From Cephalothrix simula (taxonomy: Eukaryota; Nemertea; Palaeonemertea; Archinemertea; Cephalotrichidae): 10,402 bases of DNA. Positions 6,001 to 10,402 of this stretch are shown here, one piece after another (the stretch's first letter is position 1; each line of letters opens with the position of its first letter). Position numbers and translations under genes: made by a program. The DNA lies in NCBI GenBank assembly GCA_035591015.1, contig JAXIUW010032230.1:1-10402 (forward strand), in the 5' to 3' direction. The notes under the pieces are model-generated. The model saw nothing but the letters and a program-made list of their open reading frames with translations, was not told where the DNA came from and searched no databases.

Positions 6001-8561
6001 CCACGAGCAATGACTGAAACACCAGTACCTTTTTGAGCACTAGAGGTACCAGGTGTCGCGGGTGAAGTAGAAGCTTCAGCATCATTAGATTCGTCCTTCT
6101 TATCATTTGATTTTTCAGCGTCTTTTGATTGCTTTTCACTGGTATCCATAGGCTCTTCAGCACTCGCAGTTTTGTCGCGTTTGTTTTTCTCCGCGTTAGC
6201 ACTTTCGCGTGTTTTACGCGCAGGTGTTTTACGTTCTGTGGTCTGTGGCGTGCAAGGTCTGCTGTCTTCACTACTCTTTTCTTCAGAGTTCCCAGCATGA
6301 GCGTGAGACTGATGATACCTTAATCCATTAATATGTCTGTATTTCTTATTACAGTTAGGTTCGGGGCATTCAATAAACCCCCCGGGGCCGACAACAACAT
6401 CAGCAGGTCCAGGTGTGCCTCTGGAACTTGATCTATTACGCTTTGTCGCCTTCGGTTCATCTTTTGACGCATCTAGATCTAAGTCGGCAGGTCGTCCTTT
6501 TCGTTTCACACCAGTAACTGGAGCGCTTTCAGACTTAGCAGGACTGGGAGGAGCTGCAAAGTTTCCCCGACGACCTTTTCGGAGTTTACGGGTTTCAGTA
6601 ACGGTGACGTCATTGTGCGGAGTATTGGAGCCACGACCTCTCTTGGCTCTTCCTTTGGGGGTCCTTGTATCAAGGTCACTAGTAGGAGAATCACAGTTCA
6701 ACCTGTTAAAAGTAAATAAAAATAACAATCATGAATAAGATATGTAACGAACGTTAACTTGATGTATATGGGGTTTAACTGTGACCAAAGATCAATATAT
6801 ATGTCTTATTTTTTCGAATTTTTAAAAAATGCGATTAACTTCGTGATAATTCGGTATAATATAATTAAAAACTACATGTAATAATGATCTTTTTTAGAGC
6901 ACACACAAAACTACGATCAGGGTATTCGAAACCAGCGACCCATGGAAAATAAAAGACTTTCTACGGATCTCAATAAAGGTTTTATTTAGCTCAAAAATAA
7001 TAATGGCGTCCTTAACAAGAGTACGGCTAATTTATTGGAATGATGATTATTAATTCATATGCAATTCCTTGGGACGGTATCGACAGTTTCGACCCGGAAA
7101 ATTTCAATTTGTGGCGCTTGGGTCATACAAGGGAATAAATGAGGAATGGTCCATAATGACTATCATTGTGTAGAAAAATATAATACCTTGGAGGAGCCCA
7201 ATCGTGTTTTGTTGCGTCGAGTAGTGTTCCAACATAAGTCTTTCCTCGCCATGTGACATTGACAACCAAAACCCCTAAAAGTAAAAAATATACATGTATA
7301 ATAAATCTATTTCACACAGGGCCCATGAATCTTTAATTTAGAATTAGCTTATAATACAAGGCAATTGATATGAGAAAATGTAGTAGACTTAATGATACAT
7401 AATTTGCAAGATCGAATTTAGTTAGGGGCCAAATAATTAATGACAATCAAACTTAATAACTATCTAAAATTGATAAATAATTGACTAAATTCTTTGAAAC
7501 ATAACAACATCCTCTTTTGATAACATTATACACTAAAGTTTACTTATTGAAATTATAATTTGAACATTATCATTATCTGATTATGGTAGATATCGGTTTA
7601 TCTGTATGATATAAATAAGGCTATATAGAATAGATTGAAATAAATACTTTAAATATTAATTCTATATCTACTGGATATCAACCGGCGCCTTCAGTCAACA
7701 ATATATTACAGCTTTATTAACACAAGGTCCCAAAATAAACATTAATACATTTATACAGGGCCCTGACAAGTTAAGTCAATATTATCCAATGTTAATTTGA
7801 ATTAGAAAACGTTTGGCTTCGTATCAAACGGCTTGAGTTGTTACAATAGGTGATAGAGCCAGAGGACCGGGTGGCAAACGACGCCGGGCGGATACCAAAA
7901 ACTGCATGTGTTTAAAAACCCTTTGTGTACAGAAAATTGTTAGCAAATATTCGTGCGGGAATTAAAATTTACTTAATTGTAAAATTTACAGAGCAATAAA
8001 ATCAATAAAGTCAGTATTTATTAAAGGGGAGCAAAGACAAAGAAAGGTCTGATACAAAATAAATAAGAAATTAGTACTTAGCAAAGCAAAAGGATTCCTG
8101 TTACTTAAATTGGGGGTGATTAAATATTAAAGTTTCGCACACAATACGTAATTAAATACAAAAGTCTAACACGATCCTACTTAAGTGTTAAATTACGTAA
8201 CCAAATCACTTAAGTAAGAAAGTGAAGAACAACTTATAACACACTTGAGATTTAGACTTGAATATAGTAAAAACGCACTTGAGAAAAGGGTGTAATAAAA
8301 ATGGCCAATGCCAAAAGGACTTTAAAATAAATTTGTACATGTATATTTCAAATTAATGAAACAAAACAAATTAAAAAAAAATACATTTGCATATTAAAAA
8401 AGGGATTTCTTACCATTTTCGGTTTCCTGCCAAACAATGCCTTCTAAATTTACACTGGTTCCCGGTTCACATGGTCCGAGACATTCAGGATCAGTTAGGG
8501 TCCCAATATGACTTGTTTCAGTCGAGACGTCATGAGAGCTAATAGAAGAACCAGTATCCAT
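2973..8561 (-). CDS. ZNF609: ZNF608/ZNF609/scribbler-like zinc-finger transcriptional co-regulator, 3' part, four joined exons
   Basis: Spliced model: join of 8561-8414, 7274-7187, 6702-3770 and 3031-2973 on the minus strand, 3228 nt, giving 1075 residues plus TAA when counted from the ATG at 8561. All three introns are GT-AG and the phases (1, 2, 1) fit exactly. Residues 27-79 form the family's signature block: [32 protein letters not shown], then HDWAPPR. A single C2H2 finger lies at about 191-214, SPAYSDIS at 473-480, [11 protein letters not shown] at 915-925 and [13 protein letters not shown] at 968-980. Family knowledge: Drosophila scribbler/brakeless is a nuclear co-repressor acting in photoreceptor axon targeting and wing patterning; vertebrate ZNF609 works with NIPBL/Integrator in neural development. 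Human ZNF609 is about 1400 residues, so some 300 N-terminal residues are expected in exons beyond the right edge. Family assignment is secure; which vertebrate paralogue it matches is not meaningful, since invertebrates usually have one copy. Confidence 0.93.
3189..3300 (+). repeat. Intronic repeat copy A
   Basis: First of three related units of about 100-110 bp. It begins ATAGGAACCCCATAA and contains TATATCACTGGAATGGGCAT, then GTCCCTACCACCACCTGG. Its end folds on itself: ACCACCACC (3264-3272) pairs with GGTGGTGGT (3281-3289). The unit is not recognised as a named family; it is probably a dispersed repeat or part of a transposon. Confidence 0.7.
3374..3480 (+). repeat. Intronic repeat copy B (same direction as A)
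   Basis: This copy begins AATAGGAATCCCCATAAAG and contains TATACATCCTTGGGAAGGGC, then TTCATGTACCTACCACCACC and TGG. It aligns with copy A over its whole length with scattered substitutions and small gaps. The order of blocks is the same, so A and B are direct repeats separated by about 75 bp. Confidence 0.7.
3510..3618 (-). repeat. Intronic repeat copy C (inverted relative to A and B)
   Basis: Read on the minus strand, this copy gives AACCCCTATAAACTATACAT, then AGGAAAGGGTATTTAAAATG, then TTCATGTCCCTACAACCACC and TGG, the same block order as A and B. It is inverted only about 30 bp from copy B, so the transcript could fold B against C into a long imperfect hairpin. Confidence 0.7.
3770..6702 (-). 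CDS. ZNF609: Exon c: large exon with zinc finger, basic and low-complexity regions, conserved C-terminal motifs
   Basis: This 2933-nt exon supplies most of the protein (residues 79-1056 plus one base). The acceptor is TTTTAACAG|G (AG at 6704-6703). In order: SPTSD with the basic stretch [11 protein letters not shown] (about 93-103); KRKGRP, a likely nuclear-localisation signal (145-150); a C-x4-C-x12-H-x4-H finger (Cys191, Cys196, His209, His214); acidic/Ser/Thr-rich sequence; a Lys-rich run [18 protein letters not shown] (396-413); SPAYSDIS (473-480); six alanines (512-517); a Tyr-rich motif around [15 protein letters not shown]; a charged, probably helical segment [18 protein letters not shown] (771-788); a pure Arg-Glu repeat (833-849); [11 protein letters not shown] and [14 protein letters not shown]; and a His/Pro/Gln-rich end. 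Most of it looks disordered apart from the finger. The frame stays open past the donor at 3769-3768 into the intron, to a TGA at 3743-3741. The open frame also extends upstream to a Met codon at 6728, but those first residues are intron sequence. Confidence 0.93.
4392..4442 (-). repeat. Arg-Glu dipeptide repeat (nine Arg, eight Glu)
   Basis: Seventeen codons alternate Arg and Glu (residues 833-849), mostly CGC/CGT with GAA/GAG and one AGA, so the DNA is a near-perfect 6-bp repeat with local CpG enrichment inside an AT-rich gene. Such RE tracts are typical of nuclear, RNA-associated or condensate-forming proteins and are prone to length variation. The plus strand here reads as Ser-Arg repeats, which are only a shadow of the real frame. 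Confidence 0.9.
6297..6368 (-). other. ZNF609: Single C2H2 zinc-finger domain
   Basis: Within exon c the protein reads [11 protein letters not shown] then [15 protein letters not shown]. Zinc ligands are Cys191, Cys196, His209 and probably His214 (His212 is the alternative second histidine). The spacing C-x4-C-x12-H and the HINGL..H core match the lone finger of ZNF608/ZNF609 and long-isoform scribbler. A single finger of this type is unlikely to specify a long DNA site alone, in keeping with a co-factor role. Confidence 0.9.
6703..7186 (-). other. Intron between exons b and c (484 nt, phase 2)
   Basis: The donor GTATTA (7186-7185) and acceptor TTTTAACAG (6704-6703) join codon 79 as AG+G (Arg). 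The interior is AT-rich; I see no RNA gene, repeat array or coding sequence in it. Confidence 0.9.
7187..7274 (-). CDS. ZNF609: Exon b: second half of the conserved signature block
   Basis: This 88-nt exon is bounded by an acceptor with a T-rich tract, TTTTAG (AG at 7276-7275), and a donor AAG|GTATTA (GT at 7186-7185). It completes Gly50, encodes residues 51-78 and gives the first two bases of codon 79. The peptide [18 protein letters not shown] continues to HDWAPP and joins in frame to exons a and c. It is too short to stand out as an open frame, but is recognisable by near-identity to the ZNF609/scribbler family. No function has been fixed biochemically for this block that I can cite; it is the family's defining conserved region together with the finger. 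Confidence 0.93.
7275..8413 (-). other. Intron between exons a and b (1139 nt, phase 1)
   Basis: The donor is GTAAGAAA and the acceptor TTTTAG, joining codon 50 as G+GG (Gly). It holds a GC-richer patch near 7864-7893 (ACCGGGTGGCAAACGACGCC then GGGCGGA) within otherwise AT-rich DNA, and a group of CACTT(A/G)AG motifs at 8178-8283. No exon or RNA gene is evident. Confidence 0.9.
8178..8283. promoter_or_regulatory. Possible cluster of NK2-class homeodomain sites
   Basis: Four copies of CACTT(A/G)AG fall within about 105 bp: minus strand at 8180-8187, then plus strand at 8207-8214, 8242-8249 and 8276-8283, spaced 27, 35 and 34 bp. Each contains TYAAGTG, the core bound by NK2-class homeodomains (Tinman/Nkx2). 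The first two lie in 10-bp inverted arms (8178-8187 and 8207-8216). Similar single motifs occur elsewhere in this AT-rich window, so an enhancer is only a hypothesis. Confidence 0.25.
8414..8561 (-). CDS. ZNF609: Exon a: first half of the conserved signature block
   Basis: This 148-nt exon encodes residues 1-49 and the first base of codon 50. It is preceded on the minus strand by a T-rich tract ending in CAG (AG at 8563-8562) and followed by a strong donor, G|GTAAGAAA (GT at 8413-8412). It reads [20 protein letters not shown] and then the family block containing [11 protein letters not shown] and [11 protein letters not shown], which is nearly identical to vertebrate ZNF609 and fly scribbler. 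The ATG follows the acceptor AG directly, so the Met is either an internal codon at a phase-0 junction or the start of a shorter isoform. Homologues carry much coding sequence before this point, so an internal codon is more likely. Confidence 0.9.
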
Positions 8562-8700
8562 CTGAAAATTAAATGAAAATTTAAAATTTACACAAAGGAA
8601 CGTTAATTTCTACACATTAACATACCATGAACATGTATTCACTTCAGTTTATCACTGATGAACACTGAATCATATCCCTTTAGAAAACATTCTCAACATA

Positions 8701-8717
8701 TCTAGATTGAATCTAGA
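8701..8717. repeat. Perfect palindrome in upstream intron
   Basis: TCTAGATT-G-AATCTAGA has 8-bp arms around one base. It could bind a dimeric factor or be chance; nothing around it helps decide. Confidence 0.5.
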
Positions 8718-9141
8718 AGTGTTAACGGTCGGATATTTCCTATCCTCTCATGCCTATAGAAAAATCAAAACAGTTGCGTACCTGTAAACCTCAATAATCG
8801 CAGATTATCATGAAAATTACCTCAGTTACATTCGTTAGTTAACATATTCCAACTATTTTTACGTGTAGAGAGATCGAACTCAAATCCAAAAATGATAACA
8901 AGTATGTCCTAATTTAATGCCCACATTAATATTTGGATAGGTTTTTAACATGTTAAACCATGCCCCAGTACATTTTTAATTTACATAGACCAGAGACTAA
9001 CAGATAACCCTCATAGTTGATACTTATTTATTCAACAATCGATTTGAATAATTATCATACTAATATATATTAGCCATAAATCGTTCGCCAGCATGTCATT
9101 TATTCAAAATCTTAAAAAGAGATAGGGTCACAAGGTTTGAA

Positions 9142-9175
9142 TAACAATAATCACTGATTAACAATAATCACTGAT
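9142..9175 (+). repeat. 17-bp perfect tandem duplication
   Basis: TAACAATAATCACTGAT occurs twice head to tail (9142-9158 and 9159-9175) without mismatch, which suggests a recent slippage-type duplication. It is followed by two ATGCAT blocks. Confidence 0.8.
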
Positions 9176-9488
9176 GCATTCATGCATGACTAGTAATACT
9201 ATTAACTAACTGTGAAAAGACCAGATTGTCCTTTCATAAATTATAAACAGATGAACGATCATGAAAATTTAAAATTTAAAAGCTTTTAAAGTTGAAAAAG
9301 AGCGATACTATTATAAGCGGTGTATTTGATTTCTATTCTAATTCCCACACAAAAGAATTAGTTTAATCTATGCCAAATCTTTGACCCTTTTATCAACCGT
9401 AATCAAAAGAATGATTAAAATTATATAAGGGGATATGATTTCATATCCTGCTGAAATTATCGACTAAGTTGCTCAGTTTCTTATCAAA

Positions 9489-9507
9489 AGTTTACAAATT
9501 GTAAACT
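9489..9507. repeat. Perfect palindrome in upstream intron
   Basis: AGTTTACAA-A-TTGTAAACT has 9-bp arms around a single base. The half-sites contain GTAAAC/GTTTAC, which resembles the forkhead core; function is not shown. Confidence 0.5.
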
Positions 9508-10402
9508 AAATTATCAGCGTATAGTATAAAGCCCACGTATCAAAAGTAGTTATCAAAAATGATAAGTAAGCCAATAACTGGGCACATATGTCACATTCAA
9601 ATAATAAGTCTGAACATATTTAAAGTTTAAAAATATGCAAGAATATGTACATAAATTCAAAAATACAATTCAACGAATTTTGATGAAGAAAATTTTAAAA
9701 ATACTAATTTAAGACATGAATCAAAGTAAAAAAGGATATGAGTACTTGCATTCTGATTAACTTATGGTACTTGTTAATTGTCATGAATTCATAAGCCTTT
9801 TTAAAATTAGTTGGATTACGGGGTCTTCCCGAATTTTTTATTTTTTCCCACTTTCCCGCTTTTATAAAAAAAATTCTATTGGATGAAGAATAACAAATTA
9901 TGTCCATTTGTTAATAATCATTTTTACCAAAGAAGAAACCGCTAAAATTAAGTGGTCTAATACGATTTTTTGAACCCACCGCTCTAATTATAATATATTA
10001 TAGATACAAGAAAAATTTTTTTCAATTTTTTCCGTTCGCCGCCCAAATTTTCGAAGATCATGCATCGTAATCAAACCAATTAAAAAAGCCTTAATAAGAT
10101 TATAAAACAATGCAATATATGTATAAAATATAAAATATTCCAAGACGGCACATCGAAATGAAAATCTATAGAAAGCCAGAGGGTATATACATGTATCATG
10201 AAATCACAAATCGAATATTTTAATAAAATGATTGAATTCTGTCATTCGACATTCGACAGGCATTGTAAAACTATAAGATTATTCATATTACATAAAACAC
10301 ACATTTAAGAATTTGACAGATTATACAGAATATAATTTAAACATAATACTAATTTAATAATTTTATATGTACAAAATGTCATTTTAACTTTATTTCATAA
10401 AA

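Larger units (their letters stand above)
8562..10402 (-). other. Upstream intron, partial; no recognisable exon
   Basis: About 1.84 kb of AT-rich DNA upstream of exon a, running off the right edge. It ends with a T-rich acceptor (TTTTCAG) at exon a. I looked for the conserved N-terminal acidic block expected of this family and did not see it. The stretch has only small structures: a 17-bp palindrome at 8701-8717, a 17-bp tandem duplication at 9142-9175 and a 19-bp palindrome at 9489-9507. The rest appears unstructured. Confidence 0.7.

Noticed and set aside
6703-6728. Met codon at 6728 as the start of the zinc-finger protein
   Set aside because: It lies upstream of a clear acceptor (AG at 6704-6703), and the homologous sequence begins exactly after that acceptor and joins in phase to exon b.
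5663-6738. Several other open frames on both strands inside the large exon
   Set aside because: The minus-strand ZNF609-type frame is supported by homology through the whole stretch; the others owe their length to its composition.
9704-9907. Minus-strand 67-codon open frame in the upstream intron, considered as a missing N-terminal exon
   Set aside because: The peptide shows none of the acidic conserved N-terminus of the family and the composition is AT-driven.

Overview
The window is eukaryotic, animal nuclear DNA. It is AT-rich, with long non-coding stretches, GT-AG introns in consistent phase and dispersed repeat debris. It carries one recognisable gene, on the minus strand: the 3' half of the animal homologue of vertebrate ZNF608/ZNF609 and Drosophila scribbler/brakeless, a nuclear transcriptional co-regulator with a single C2H2 finger. 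The host is an invertebrate bilaterian. A lophotrochozoan such as a mollusc or annelid is my best guess, but this is inference only.

Layout, in gene order (right to left). About 1.84 kb of upstream intron (8562-10402) has no recognisable exon. Exon a (8414-8561) and exon b (7187-7274) together encode the family's most conserved block (CEPGTSV...EGIVW, then NVTW...KTYVGTLL, then HDWAPPR). The very large exon c (3770-6702) carries the zinc finger, long charged and low-complexity regions and the conserved C-terminal motifs. A short terminal exon d (2973-3031) lies beyond a 738-nt intron. The four pieces splice in perfect phase (1, 2, 1) to an open frame of 1075 codons plus stop, counted from the ATG at 8561. 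The N-terminal several hundred residues expected from the family lie in exons to the right of the window. The large exon also reads through its donor to a stop at 3741, so an unspliced or alternative end is possible.

Below the gene, about 1.4 kb (roughly 1510-2972) looks like a 3' UTR. It ends near a canonical AATAAA on the minus strand at 1535-1540 that overlaps a Pumilio-type TGTAAATA. Left of this is a repeat-rich intergenic area: a 46-51-bp tandem array containing TGACGTCA palindromes beside a 12-C run (about 1077-1450), a MITE-like inverted-repeat element (513-645), a 38-bp direct duplication bracketing it (470-507 and 908-945), and a possible hAT-type transposon end (1-153). The last intron holds three related copies of a roughly 100-bp repeat, two direct and one inverted.

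I found no tRNA, rRNA, CRISPR or bacterial-type feature, and no intact transposase. The most useful results are the spliced gene model with its hidden terminal exon and the layered repeats. I do not see a clearly novel multi-gene system.
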